From the NCBI GenBank assembly GCA_003254885.1, contig QANT01003913.1, positions 1-64,000 of the forward strand: a stretch of DNA of 64,000 bases, written 5' to 3'. This DNA comes from Purshia tridentata (lineage: Eukaryota > Streptophyta > Magnoliopsida > Rosales > Rosaceae). Shown here in pieces: positions 13,080 through 27,252 of the stretch. The notes beneath the pieces are model-generated. The model saw nothing but the letters and a program-made list of their open reading frames with translations. It did no database searches and was not told the DNA's origin. Every line of letters starts with the position of its first letter. Position 1 is the stretch's first letter. A program made the translations under genes and the position numbers.

Positions 13080-16000
13080 TTCAAGTCGGTTGATCCCCCT
13101 ATTCCTGTTTTGCCTTTTTAGTGGCTGCTAAAGTGCTAGGCTTTGCGGTGTGACACACTTCACATTATAAGCGTTTTGGTTTTGGGTCTATTTTTAATTA
13201 GTCCCCCAAATATAAATTAATTCATAATGATGGTACCCTTGTGATTAATTTTGATGTTAAAATTATATTTAATGAGTAATTTTATCTTTTAATTTTTGCA
13301 AATAGTGCCATCTCTTTTTCTTATTTTTGACATTGAAATATTGGTGCTATAATAATTTCTAAAATAGTTTAATTAGCGGTCAATGAGTCGAAGTTTTTTT
13401 AATCAAAACTGACTAGTGCAAGTCATAAGTCCTATGTAAGATATACCAATCAAGTCAAATCAAATATAAAAGAAAGATGAATTAGTTCTAAGAAAAAATC
13501 TGCGCTACAATAGCTAATATTCTGCATTCATATTTAATAGTGAAAAATCTATACCTATAAAGATAAAAAATGAGCCAATGATGCCCATCAAAATCAAAGG
13601 GTACGGCCACATGTTATGGAATGACTTTATCATGGAATTTAAATTTTTATAGCTTTGGTTGATTAAACTAAGGAATAATCTCTAAAATGGAGAAATTTGA
13701 TTTTAATTAAAACAATTCAATTAGTGAAAATTAAGGCAAATTAAGACAAGGCATTTTGTGAAGAATAATTGGGTATAAATTCGCCTCTTGCTCGAGAAGC
13801 TTGTATATCCTCTACCGCTCCACAAAATCGGGTCACCTTTTCATAAACAAGCAAAGAACAAGTTTGCATTTTGCCACTGCTCTTGTGAAAATGACACGTC
13901 ACATCCACTTTGGTACTGATTGACACGTCAGCATTCCATTTTTCACAATAAATCATTTTTCCACAAATTGCTTCTTTATTTTGTTTGTTTTTTCCTCATA
14001 GGCTTTATAGCTAGCTACATCATACATGTTAGTTGTTACCAAAATTGAATTAACAAGTACAATAACGTTGTTCGTATATTTCTGGGGTTAGGTGAATATT
14101 TATCATATAAATGTTAATGCCTGAATGCTAGACTTGCCAGTAAGTGTTTGAATGCTTGCTACATGATGGAAGGACCTTAAATGGGAAAGACAGAGAGGAG
14201 AGAGAGGGAGAAGAGAACTAGTGGGTTGAACCGCTGGCAACCTTGCCGGTGGTGGGGGCGCTGAGGGTGGGGTCGGGGTGAGGACAAAGGACAAAATAGA
14301 GAGAGGGAAAGAGAGAGAAGAGGGAGAATGGGAGTCCATCGGTTTGAATTGCTGGTGATAGGGCGGCGAGGGCAATGGTGGGATCAAGGTGGCTCTGGAC
14401 TTGGAGATGGTGATGGATGATTTGGGGTGTGTAGCGTAATGAGAGAATTATGGTCATTTGAGTTAGGGGTTAAAATTGTAATTTAATGAACGAGAAAGAA
14501 AAGTGTAATAAGAGAAAAATGGATGTGCAAATACTTTGTCTAAACACCTTTTTATTTTTTGTATTTTTTACTTATATTACAATTTACAACTAAACTAACA
14601 TACAAAATTAGATAAAAGATTCCCCTCACATGATTGAGCAATTGGAAGATTGGCTTCTCAAATTGTGCACATGATGTCCTTCTCTTATAAATATAAGGTA
14701 CCAATTTATTAATGAAAAAATTGAGTTGGGTACTTCACCACTTCATACTTTATCATCAGAAGACTGGCGTGAAATCTTTGTATATTGCACTATGTCATGA
14801 GATGCCTATATCTATTATCCAAAACGAATTAACAAGAATTTCTCGAGGGTGGTGGCGAACACAAGGCTAAAGAATAAAGATGCCCATTTTGAAATAGAAA
14901 GGTGCATCTATATATATATATATAGCCTAGTGATAATATAAAATTGCCAAAAAGAAAAGTTTGGTAATGCAAAGAAATAGAAAGGAGTTAGTGAGTGATT
15001 GAAAATATGTGTACCCATGCATGATGATCAACGTTACACAGAAATGTTGCATGCAACATATATGGTATATGCTTTGTACAAATTTAATAAAACTAGCAAA
15101 GCAAAAAAGCAAAGCTAGCTTCACGTGAATTTCGACCATTGTTTCTTTCTTTTTATTTTTCGATCACTTTGTTTGGTATTAGCTAAATTTGGAGAGAAGA
15201 CAATCTTTGCATGAACAAAATTCAGAATGAAAATGGAAAGATGTAATTATTCTTTTAAATGAATGAACATATAAATAGAAAATTACAATATATGAGGTAA
15301 GGGCCTTAATATAGAAACACCAAAACGAATAAGGAAATGGAACATCATGGCTAACAGCCTAACACACACGTGGATTAAAAGAAGGTATGAGCTACCTACC
15401 CAAGGACAACTTAAAATGGAAAGAATTAATTATTTCCTTACATTGATGAGTCATCAAATAATATAGGAAATAAATAATATGATATAAAGGGTTTAATAAA
15501 ACTAACCTTTGAGTCTTAGCCCAAGTGGTGATGGATCATGGAAGTGGCTTAGGATCAACATAGGTTAAATGTTTAATTTCTTCTGATACAAGTAAAAAAT
15601 TCTTAATAAAACCATCAAAGTATAATTTGATATAAAACAAATTTAAGAGCGACCCATTTAATTAGTAAATTGAGATTGATTTAAAACAAAAGCTCTTCTC
15701 TATACACTCGAATTTAAACTCTCTCCTCCTCTCTATAATAAATAAAAAACAAAAAAAAGCGACTCATTTAATATGGGGCATGCTTATACACGAAGAAGAC
15801 ATAGAGGCTTGGGATGTGGAATAATCCATTAAAAACTTAGTTGATATAATAAGTAATTTCCCAGCAAAAAACCATTTGCAAAAATGGAAAATTAATTTCC
15901 ACTTGATGTATAGGAGGGAATATGGTTTTGTGGGTCAGAATCTGTACGTCAACTTTTTTCTCTTGGTTAAAGAAGGAAGATAGAATCCGAAAATAGAAGT

Positions 16001-18013
16001 AACAGCCCACAGGTATGAACTGGGCCTGAAACCCTAAAAACTGGGTAGGCCTGAAATACAAAGAGAGACCCAGTCTTGGATACATGAACCTATAAACAAC
16101 CAACCCATAAATAGGGCTTTGGATAATAAACCAAGATGGGGTATTGGGTTTTGATGTTCCTTACCATAGGGCTGCATTGGGAAGAGATCAAAACTAAAGG
16201 GCAGTGTTTATGTAGCTCCACCTTGGATAGTTTTGCATGAGATTCAGAGTCTCAGAGTTGCCATATTTGCAGCCATATGTGGGTATCTTGTTGTCTAGAA
16301 CCTAGGGAGCAATTCAAGCCGGCTCGGCAGGTTAGAAGGTCAATTTATATTTTAGGCCTAAAGACTTTTTTAGTCCCTGTACTATAGTTGAGTCGTAATT
16401 TAGTTTCTGTAATTTCAATTTACATTTTCAAAGGTTATGTTTCCATTAATATTGTAATCAGGTCTATTTCATCAATACCGTGAAGTTGAGTGATGGAAAA
16501 CGTGGATATGGCATTACGTGCCCATCTTGTGACTGCCAAATAGGAATCAGTTAAATATGCTGACGTGGCACTTACATGGATGTCACGTGGTCTGACAACA
16601 TGTCAAGTCATACCACGTGGCAAAATTGAGGTACTAAATTGAAATTTGAAGCAAAGTTGAAATACTAATAGATAGACAATTTGGTTGAATGTTTAACTAC
16701 AATTAGAGTACAATTAAAGTGGAGTCTCAACTCAACCTTATCATAAAATTTATCGGATTAAAAATTTTCAACTTAAGTCCAACTCATAATTTTCCTAATT
16801 CAATTCACTCATTCGAATTAGCAAATTGGATTGAATTCGGATGAGCTGGGGTGGATCAAATCCAAATTGCACTTATACTGAAAGTATGTATAAATTTGGG
16901 TTTGAGATCCATGCCTTGGTTTCTAGCATGAGGGGCTCCATCAAGAAACTTAGCTCATCCTGCCAAAAAAAAAAAACACACACACACACACATCTAATTA
17001 GATGGTACTGCCCTTCTTCATCTGAATCATCTGTATATAAACTATTCCAATTGTGAACTCATTCCCTATTGGCAACAACAACAAAAAAGTGAACTGATTT
17101 CCTCACTATGAGAGCTACTTTTGCCTCTTCATAAAACAAATAAAATTAGTGCTTTGGTGACAAAAGTTTAGTCCACATAAACCAATGGTATTTGATTCAC
17201 ATTCTTGTCTTCATTAAAGGAGCAAGGCTCTTCAACACAGCCAAAGAGAGAGGGTATAAAACATGTTATCTTGTTTGTGATAAGACTATTATATAATGTG
17301 AATTCCTTGAAGTTAAAACCCATGATAATCTTACCCTAACCACCTTTCGTTCTTACAAGTTCCAAAAGTTAAAAGAAATTAAAATATGTAAAAAACATAT
17401 ATAGGGTTGGAGTCATTGGATGGCCTAGCTTCGGACCCAAACACAAAGGATTGGATGGTCTAGATGAGCCTATCAGTCATCAATATGTTTGCATATGGAG
17501 GGTTATAATGGACTTTGCACATACTACTTCTCTGCCTATGTGACAATGATCTCCTGCAACACAACTACATCAACATCATTCAGACCAAACAAAAAACCAC
17601 ATCAAAATCCAGATTCCACTAAAATACCCACACAAAAAAAAGTTTTCTTTTTTAATGTCTTAATATAACAGCAATGGAAAAAAAAATATTCCAAAAGATG
17701 AGAGGGTAAGGACATGCATGTCATTTCAGAAAGTCCCATCTCACCTTCTCTCCCACAATCCCCTTTTTTTTCTTTTTTAACACATCCTGTCAAAACTCAA
17801 AAGGTTAAAAAATCCTCAAATTCTTTTACTTTTTTCCCCCAATCACTTGATTATGCATAACCTCACCGGCTAAAGACACCGCACCCACTCACCAACCAAT
17901 GAAATAGCACCACTCCCACTTCCCCTCACCACCAAGGCACCACAACCCAACCAAAATCCCTCATCCGGTACAGGTGTCACTTTACCAGGTGATCTTATCA
18001 CAAACCTAAAAAA
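13080..18013. other. Intergenic region between pyrophosphatase and PP2A B55 genes
   Basis: Nearly 5 kb with no gene recognised. It is AT-rich, apart from a GA/G-rich block at about 14180-14420 that looks like an imperfect tandem duplication. Other simple repeats are (TA)n at 14908-14926 and (CA)n at about 16975-16993. A dispersed-repeat-like segment lies at about 16350-16720. All open frames are short, with no conserved domain visible. Confidence 0.6.
16350..16720. repeat. Dispersed repeat-like segment (possible MULE-type non-autonomous remnant)
   Basis: It starts with a TTTTTAGTCCCTGTACTATAG-like edge, a pattern common at the ends of non-autonomous repeats in plant genomes. It contains several CACGTGG/GACGTGG-type words. 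A partly inverse AT-rich counterpart lies near the far end. Family assignment rests on general resemblance only. Confidence 0.3.
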
Positions 18014-18020
18014 TATAAAA
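18014..18020 (+). promoter_or_regulatory. Probable TATA box of the PP2A B55 gene
   Basis: TATAAAA lies about 30 bases before a GA-rich segment (18049-18070) that looks like the start of the 5' leader. The leader would then be about 420 bases long, ending at the ATG at 18469. Confidence 0.5.
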
Positions 18021-18468
18021 GAAATAGATAATCCCTTTTTCCATAATTGAGAGAGAGTGAGAGAGAGAGAACTTAATTACACAGAGAAACAAGTGTGTAT
18101 GTGTTTTTTTTGTCTTCGAAGCCTAAGAAGGTTTGATTTGCTCTTCAGTCATTTTAATCTCTCCCAAAAAATATAAATTGGAAAATTCCAATTTTCTCCT
18201 TCTAGAAAGAGAGGAAGCTCGTGCAGTACTAGAGGGAGAGAGAAAGAGTGGGGCTTCGTTTTCGTTTTTTGTGTTGAAAATGGTTGAATTGGAAAATACC
18301 CAGAAATCGTTGTGATTCTTATTTTGGTTTGTGGGAAGTGGGTTTTGGAGTACTGTCTGTGATCTTGTAAAGCCAGAAAGCGATCTTCATGTGGTGATTG
18401 GATTGGTGGAAATTTGGGGTTTGATTTAATTTGGGCCGTTGGATTCGTTTTTGCTAGTTCTGGGAGAA

Positions 18469-21400
18469 ATGAACGGTGGCGATGAGGTCGTCGCAGCAGC
18501 TCCGGAGGGTCCTCCACCGCCTCTGGAGTGGAAATTTTCTCAGGTCTTCGGCGAGCGTACGGCCGGTGAAGAAGTACAGGAAGGTATTTTGTTGTTATTT
18601 TAGTTTCGGAGAAATTTCATTCAGACCCTTTTGGATCCAATTGATATTTTTGCGCAAGTGTTGCATTTGGGGCTTGTTTTCAGGCTTTTGATCTGTTTTG
18701 GATCGTGGTCTTCGAGTAATTCATGTTTCGGCATCTGGGTCCTCGAGTAATTGGTGTTTGATTGTGGGTTTTGGCTTTGATTTGGGAAAAGTAGTGGATT
18801 TTGGGTGCATGTGAGGTTTAGGTTGCATTGTTTGTTTATTATATTGATGAAGAAACAGTGTGGAACTGAGCTTGGTAAAGTTAGTGGTCGTTTGGGTTTG
18901 TGATTTTAGTTTATGTTTCACTTGTTTGGTCTTATAATTGGTTCTTTTTAGTTATTAACACCTGAATTTGTGTATTATAGTTTGCATCGTAGTTATTTTT
19001 TATCCCTTGTTTTGCTGGTGATGTTGGACTGTCGTGTGCGTGCTGGAAATTTTGGGACCTCAATCAACACTATTGCGTTAGCTGTAATATAGTTGTGTTT
19101 ATGGGGAAATATAACCACATTATACTAATTTGTGTGTTTACTGAATAACGCTCCAGATTTTCCTGTAGTTATTTATACGATGGTTACTCAGTAGTGCTCA
19201 TTATATTAGATGTATTGTGTGTTTGGTGATTGAAGGGAAGGGGGAAAAGTATATTTTATAGAGGGAAGGAGGCAGGAGGGTAAAATGGCAAAGTTCGTGA
19301 TGTTAAAGGTATTGAACATTTGGTATTGGACAAATAGATTATTAAAGTCAGTAGGTCTGATTAGGCAGAATCTTTGCAGATTTATTGGAGCATGGGTTTG
19401 GAATCTTAATTTGATGGTGTAGTTCCTATGGTCTCGTCTTGAAAATTTCACTGCTAGTCCAACTTTTCACTTTTCAATGATACGATAACTCAAATTTCAG
19501 ACCCAATCTCCAATAAAAGAAAGAGCAGTAACCATTTCTGAAATAAATGAGTTGTATATTGCTTAGTGAAATTGACTGTACTCAGGCCTTTTACTGGGTT
19601 TGGTGAGGAGCAGACCCATTCTCTTTGCATTCCTTGTAATTGGTGCATAAATTAATACGAAAGACTCTTATTTCTTTTAGGACCATGCAAACTGTGTTAG
19701 ATGGATCTGTCTATTGGCATGCTTGAGGGGTTGCATTATACACTTGCCATGCAATACACACACACACACACAAATATAAGTTGACTATAAGACATTGTGG
19801 GCCTGGGGATTGTAAATGAAGAAATATAATGATCAAAATGAATGATTGAATCCAAATTATAATGCATGACTTCACAACAAGTTAATAGAGAAAAGTGGAT
19901 GCATCTGTGAATGTTGGAGCTGCACTTCCCAAGAGGGGTTATTTTTAGTTGACTTGAAGTATCATTAAGAAAGAGTTTGATGGGAAGACTAATATGGTTG
20001 AGATGGTGAGCAATTGATGAATGTTTACAAAGGGCATGGAAAACAGATTTTAAGGGCAAGAATAGATAGCAGACCCGAGCTGGTTGGGGTTCATGGCTGA
20101 CACACATCTAACAAGCAGTTGACATGTCAGGAATGATTTCTTGCTTCTATTTAGAAAGGGAATTTGCCTGTAAAGAAAGAATATAGTAAGAGTTAAAAGG
20201 GAACTATGATAAATGTAACGTAACTGTTTGGTTTGAAAATTTTTCTAGAGTAGTATTTTAGACAAATTTGCCAAGCTTATATTAGTTTTTCTTCTTTATA
20301 ATACTGAGGAAAATGATGGGATTTCTTACTTTGGTATTTTGTTCTTTCATTTTGCAGTTGATATTATCTCTGCTATTGAATTTGATAAAACTGGTGACCA
20401 TCTTGCTACTGGTGATCGTGGGGGCCGGGTGGTTCTCTTTGAGAGGACAGATATGAAAGATGTCTGTTTTTTATTCCCTTGCAGTCTTTTCTATTATTTC
20501 AATTTTTATATTCTGCCCTACTGTTTCTTGCTTGTTGCAATGTTAAATTTTTATTTGAATGCTGTGATGTGCAGCATGGTGGCTCCAGAAGGGATTTGGA
20601 AAGGATGGATTATTCAGTTAGTAGGCATCCTGAATTCCGTTACAAAACAGAGTTTCAGAGCCATGAACCTGAGGTATTCTTTTCCCATGAGTTACTAATA
20701 CGCCAACATCATATGTATTTACTTTTTTTCACTGTACTCAAATTATTTATATTCACACTCTGCATTTTCTTTTGTTAGTTTGACTATCTGAAGAGTTTGG
20801 AAATAGAGGAGAAAATCAACAAAATCAGATGGTGCCAAACAGCTAATGGTGCCCTGTTTCTCCTATCTACTAATGATAAAACAATCAAGTTTTGGAAGGT
20901 AGGAAAGCAACACTTGTAGCAGTTTAAATTTGTTTATAATTGTGGAAAACATCATGAGAGAAAGTCCCATATGATATTCCCAACTACCTAGCCTGTGTGT
21001 TTGCTTACTTGTACATGGTTTAAAAGATGCAACTATTCATTTTGGAGTCTGTTTGAATATATGAACTGCCAGCTATAAAAGTTATAATCAATGTATAGAC
21101 TTTTGCGCTCAAGTGGCATACTTCAAATAAAAGGTTATGTTTTTAAATGGCATATGTAACATTTACCTTTTTCTATAAATGCCTTTTTTATAAACATGGT
21201 TTTAAATAGCTGTATTTTGTATGTTGGGAGTTGAAAATTTCAAATACTGCACAGCCTGTACGTATAAGAGGATTTTCTTTTCACGCTGGCTATAAAGACA
21301 GTCACCAAATCTAATGGCATGATGCATATAACTGTGAGCTGGTGACACTAACCTTTTTCCCGAAGTGTGAAAATAAATTACCACAATTGTTACATTTTAT

Positions 21401-24400
21401 CTGTAAATATCTTCTTTATGGTCATTATTTTGGTGCATCCTACAGTCACTAATTTCTCCCTCTATCTGGTTGATTGTTGAGAAGGTGCAAGAAAAGAAGG
21501 TCAAGAAAATTTCTGAAATGAATGTAGACCCTTCAAAAGCTGTAGGAAATGGAAGTCTTGCTAGTTCAAGTAATTTGAGTAGCGGTAAAATGCATCTTGC
21601 AAATGGATCATGCCCAGACAGATCACACAGTTCTCTGAGCAATGACATTTCATTCCCACCAGGGGGAATTCCTTCGCTACGACTACCACAGGTAGTAGTA
21701 CTCAACCTGTTTTACATATTCTTTGTATCTTGTATTAGCACATTGTATTACGCAGATTTATTCAATGACCAACTTCAATTTGTTACTTTAATATATTTGA
21801 GTTGTTGGTTTATTTGATATTGATAAAGTTGTTGATTTACCACTATTCTCAAAAGCTTAAGCTATTAGGGGGAGAGACTCACTAAGTATATATAGGCTTA
21901 TTAGACACTTAGCTCATATGTGTATACACATGCATGCATATGTTTGTGTGTGTGAGTGAGTCTTGATTCTCAAAGTGAAAAAGACTCTCAAATTAGTCAC
22001 ATTATGCTTATTATTGTACTCAGCTGGTTGGTATCTTTATCACCTTGTGCTCCTGGAACCTTTCAGTGGTTGTTCTGTATTTTTTACCCCCCACATGGAG
22101 GTTGGGTGCCCCAAAGGATTGCATTTTGTTTTGGTTCTTTAGTATTGGTAATTTTCTGTATTACATTTGGTACTAACTTTTAAAGCTTTATTATGTAGGT
22201 AACTAGCCATGAGACTAGCCTGGTTGCTAGATGTCGAAGAGTATATGCTCATGCTCATGATTATCATATAAATTCAATTTCAAACAACAGGTGGCTCTAT
22301 TTCTTTATTGAACTTGTATTTGCAGTTTTCATTTGTAACATCATCATTAGTACATATAGCTTTATATTTTGCTTTGGGGGTTATCTCCAGTCTTGAGAGA
22401 CATCATAATGTTTTCGCTAGTTTTAATCTTGCCTAGATATAAAGTATAGCCAATTCATTTTGTTAGATTGACCGTGCACACCATTATCCAATTCCTGCTA
22501 CTGGATTTCTTTTTTTTAACTGTAGATTATTGGTATTGAACTGTAAAGCTTTTTTATGCTCTTGAAATCTCAATGAAAACGATATTATTTGTTTCTTCAC
22601 ATCTCCTTATTATGATACTTTGTTTGTCTGTAATCTTTGGCACCCTTTTGTGATGTTTACCAACTCTATCTTTCCTTTTTTTCTAGTGATGGTGAAACTT
22701 TTATATCGGCTGATGATCTGCGAATAAATCTTTGGAACTTGGAAATTAGCAATCAAAGTTTCAATATTGTTGATGTGAAGCCTGCAAACATGGAAGATTT
22801 AACCGGTGAGCTTCTATACTAATATTCAGGGTTGTAGTGAAATTTATTTTTGCAATTCTATGTTTTAGGTCATGAATTTTGAAAAGTATTTTTCTGGTGC
22901 TTGAAATTGACTTGAAGTTCATATTGTTCAAAGAGTGCCTGTCAGCGCACCATGCATTTTTCATGCCTCTGGCTTAGGGCTTTCTTAGAGACTCAACTTG
23001 TCAATTGATTTTCACTTAGCCAGCGATAGTTGCAGTTTGGACTGTATAAAAAACAGCAAGATCTGAATGAAAATTTTCTATACCTTAGTTCATAGTTTTG
23101 TGAATCTTGAGGTATTGGATTCTACAGCCAGCCATTCTTTAAACAATTAAGTTGGTCCGCTTTATGAATTTCAAAGGAACCTGCTGACAATTGTTTGTCT
23201 GTAATTGCTGTTTCAATTGTTTGTCTGCCCCTGATGAATGGCAAGATTTTGTTCGATCGTACTCTTGCATGACTCTTGAATTCACATTTTGTATTGTTGC
23301 AGAGGTGATAACATCAGCAGAGTTCCACCCTACTCATTGCAATACATTAGCCTATAGCAGTTCCAAAGGTTCAATTCGGCTCATTGATTTGCGGCAGTCT
23401 GCTTTGTGTGATTCTCATGCTAAATTGTAAGCATTTGGATTCTTATTTTACTTTTGTCATCCTGTACTCCGCCTACCATGAAAAGGGAAGGGAGACAAGA
23501 GAGTAAGGAAGTGCAAACTGGAGAGAAGAATGATATGTTTTGATTATCTTTGTTTTGTAGATTATTAAATGGGGGAAAAGCTTTTCTTCTCTCTTCAATT
23601 ATTAGTGTCTCGATAAGTTGGTTAAAATAGCATCAGTTGGGGTAAAAAAAATTTTGGTTAAAATATCTTGTATACAGGTTTGAGGAACAGGAGGCACCTG
23701 GTGCTAGATCATTCTTCACCGAGATTATTGCTTCAATCTCAGATATTAAGTTTGGAAAGGATGGAAGATATATACTTAGCCGTGATTACATGACTCTCAA
23801 GGTTTGTTTTTTGTTGGTATTTTTCACTTGATTTTTGCTAGATGTTGACATTAACGTGTTTGTAATGTTATTATTATTTAGACACAAGACATCTGCAATA
23901 CTACATACAGTCTTAGCTTTTCAAAGCATTGCCTCAGACAAGTATATGCGGCTCCCTATGATCTATGAATAAATTATTTCCCTGTCTGAACTTTTGTTAT
24001 TTGGTTTTCAGTTATGGGACATCAATATGGATTCAGGTCCAGTCACAACCTTCCAAGTTCATGAATATTTAAGACCTAAGGTGAGATATCTGTATTCAAA
24101 GAAAGGTGAACGTGTAACTTGTTCCTACTTTGTTGAGTCTAAGCCTGATTATATTTTTTTTAAATGTATCCAGCTGTGTGATTTATATGAAAATGATTCT
24201 ATCTTTGATAAATTCGAGTGCTGTCTGAGTGGTGATGGGTTGCGAGTAGCAACAGGTTCTTACAGGTTTGTTTTGATGTCTTATATCTGTTTGCTGTGTC
24301 ATTGTAATCATAATTCTCTGGCATTTCTTTTAATGTGCTATAAATGTGATCCCAGCAATCTATTCCGTGTATTTGGTTCTGGCACTGGTAGTACTGAGGC

Positions 24401-24851
24401 AACAACTTTGGAAGCCAGCAAAAATCCAATGAGGTAATATTGACTGAGAAATAAGCTTGACATATGTAGATTTTATGGATAAGATTAGTGATTATACAAT
24501 ATTTTATGTGCTGTTTTAGGCGACAAGTTCAGACTCCTTCTAGGCCTTCCAGGTCCCTGAGCAGTAGTATAACACGAGTTGTCAGACGAGGTATGTGCTT
24601 TCTCTTGGCCGTTTATGAATTATTTCTGAACTTTGTTGGCATATACAGCCTTGCCCTTTTGTTATTTTGCTTAAACGCGCTATTATTTGTCCACCTCTAC
24701 AAAATCTGTCACAGGAGCAGAAAGCCCTGGAGTTGATGCAAATGGAAATTGTTTTGATTTCACAACAAAGTTGCTGCACTTAGCATGGCATCCAACTGAA
24801 AACTCAATAGCCTGTGCTGCTGCTAACAGCTTGTACATGTACTATGCATAA
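18469..24851 (+). CDS. PP2A regulatory subunit B, B55 type (WD40)
   Basis: B55-class regulatory subunit of protein phosphatase 2A, a WD40 beta-propeller that directs the A/C core to substrates in cytosol and nucleus. Exons: 18469-18583, 20358-20461, 20575-20673, 20779-20898, 21485-21691, 22199-22290, 22687-22805, 23303-23426, 23678-23801, 24012-24080, 24174-24265, 24356-24433, 24520-24590, 24715-24851. They total 1,551 nt, 516 residues, matching plant B55 proteins of about 500-515. Recognisable blocks are [20 protein letters not shown] at the N terminus, [28 protein letters not shown], the propeller blade end [20 protein letters not shown] and FSAD-like [14 protein letters not shown], and [21 protein letters not shown] near blade 5. 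The start is the first ATG giving the canonical N terminus. A long first intron (about 1.8 kb) is present. No damage seen. Confidence 0.95.
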
Positions 24852-26090
24852 AGACGGTCCAAGAAGAAATGTATTTTCTTGGTTAGCTTTTTTGGGTTGC
24901 TGCTGGAGAAGGCTTCTATGCCTTTCCCACCAACCAGTCAATTGGAGGCTGCATTAATTCTCACAATTGAAGGTGCCCCTTGAACCTGTTGGACATGGTT
25001 AGATGTGGCTGTCACAGAATCCACAAGAAGCAGCCTGATTTTGTTCCCAGTTGGCCAGTATTTCTTTTTTCTTCCCCTCCCAACCCCTGAAAATTTTCTT
25101 CCTTTTCTTTTGTTATCTTTTCTCTCCTGCATCTTCTTTAAAAGAGAAGATGTAGTGTTATGTCTTAAAATTGTGTTGGGTTGAAAGCCGAGAAGAAAAT
25201 GTGATTGTAGCTCTCCTACAGAAAATACTAAAGGATGTTCAATATTTGCCACTAGGTTTACGATAAAATGTAGTTTTTTTCTTACTCAAAATGTTGGTGG
25301 GATAGAGCTGTTGAAACTTGCAGTTCATCATTTTTTTATTGATTCTTTGTCATGGTTGAAATTTCATTAAGGACGCTTATTATTTATTGTAGCTTTCAAC
25401 TTTTGTAAAGCAGGTAATAATCGCTTGTAGGTTTTCTTCACTCTGTATCATGATTCTGAGAGTCTTCAGCATCACCTGTCATGACCTATAACAATACAGA
25501 AATTTTCAATGGGTCTCAGTCTCTCATACATCTTGCGTGTTCATTATAAACTTATACCTGCTGAAATTATTGCATAATGCACCTTCCCAAATGCTTGGTC
25601 GTTTCAAGGACCAAAGTTGTAGCTTTTACAGCATTTCAAGACCCATTATTAGTAGCTCTTTAAGTTATTTACAGAAGGTGATTAATGAATCACTCTTTTG
25701 CTGTTTTATGAGCTTGGTTTCTAGAGACGTCTCCTCTTGGAACCTGTGTTGAATTTGCTAACCCCATTAGAAATCTTGACGCAAATCCGACATGCGGGTG
25801 AGAATCAAAGTGGACAAGTACACCCAGCTGAGTTTAAAATGCCGACTCAACAGCAAAGAACATGCCGCCATGTTGGACTTCATTGCTATCAAATTGATAT
25901 TTGGACCAAAATTATCAAAATTAAAAATAAAGAGAGCAAAGTAAAAACAAAATAAAAGTGCCGAGACTAAAAATGTAATTTGGCCTTTTAGAAAACGAAT
26001 TAGAAACCGTTCCTGCCACGTGGTTCATGGAAGGGAGAGGCGTACCAAAATATCGAATGCGATTTACTAGGCTACTAGCAGGCTGAATCA
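24852..26090. other. PP2A B55 3' UTR and short intergenic gap
   Basis: The first few hundred bases should be the B55 3' UTR. Part of the gap, about 25740-25990, ends in a GAGACTAAAAATGTAATTTGG-like edge that resembles the inverse of the edge at 16360. It may be another piece of the same dispersed repeat. No gene seen. Confidence 0.45.
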
Positions 26091-26093
26091 GCG

Positions 26094-26119
26094 TCTCTCT
26101 CTCTCTCTCTCTCTCTCTG
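26094..26119. repeat. (CT)n microsatellite at the ATP synthase g leader
   Basis: An uninterrupted CT run, typical of plant 5' leaders and core promoters. It lies just upstream of a probable non-coding first exon that ends at the donor at 26169/26170. Confidence 0.8.
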
Positions 26120-27252
26120 CTGTTTTAAGGGTTCTGGTTTTCCACTTCAGCCCCAAAGAAATTTTCAAGGTAATTTATCTAATTTTCAGAGCCTTCTGGG
26201 AATGCCATTACTTTTCTTGGTTGCCAAGCAAGTTAGGGACAGAGGAAACTGAAAATTTTATAGCCCCAATGGCGGTAATAGTTTCAGCTCAGTTATGAGC
26301 AGGAGGCTTTGCTATTCTATAAGCTTTGAAATAATGGAATTCGTAAAATTTTCTGTAATTATTTGTTTCTCTTCTTATTTTCCGTGCATTTTCTTGGCAA
26401 CCAACCAAACGCATTTGGCTCTTTATTTTCAAAGTTGAAGTCTTGCTTTATCATTTTTGTTTTGTGAGAATGACCATTTGCAACGTGGGCTGAGTTGAAG
26501 TGGCTTTTGAATGAGTGAGTTTTGTTGTTTGATTATTGTGTGAATTTGATCAGAATCTGGGCTCTATTCTTGTGCTCTAGCAATAGGTATTTTCATATAC
26601 TTAAATATAGATTTTTTTAGCTGAGCTCTGATTCCTGAACCGGGTTCTTACTCGTTGTTGATAGGATGGGGTTATTGACTACTTTATTATATAGGGTATT
26701 TTTTAAATCTCTAAAGCTGACGGTCATTCACTCTTGTAACGTTGTCCTTTTCAAATCTTAACAACCTTTCATAATGGTGCTACTATTTGATTTAGACTTT
26801 CCAAAATAAGAGTGAGCTTGATTGGTACTACTAGGAATAATTATTATTTTTAGACGAATCTCTAAGTTTTACTCGGAGGAGTTTGTCTGATTGAATTGCA
26901 GGAACCATTCAGCGGTTATTTATACATTTTGTTGCAATGGTTTGGCATTATACAAGCATGAAACCCGCATGCATTTGAATGTCTAAGTGTTATGATGTCC
27001 CTAAATATGTTTTCATGAGTAAATTGTCGTGAGTTGAAGTATTTTATTTGGCATAGTACACAGGATCAAAGGATTTGGATATTCTGAAATAATATGCCCT
27101 TTCCAGTAGTATGCAAGTTAGATGCTTTAGTTAGTAGGATACAATTTCCAAATTTCTATTTTGTCTTGCATCTTAAAAGATGAGGATGCTGTTGGATGCA
27201 TTTCTGCTGCCTGAACACGTCATTTTTATTATCAGGTTCGTTCAGGGAGTCC

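Noticed and set aside
14180-14420. GA/G-rich block with reverse-strand Pro/Ser-rich frames
   Set aside because: It is an imperfect simple-sequence duplication. The frames are low complexity with no start or splice support.
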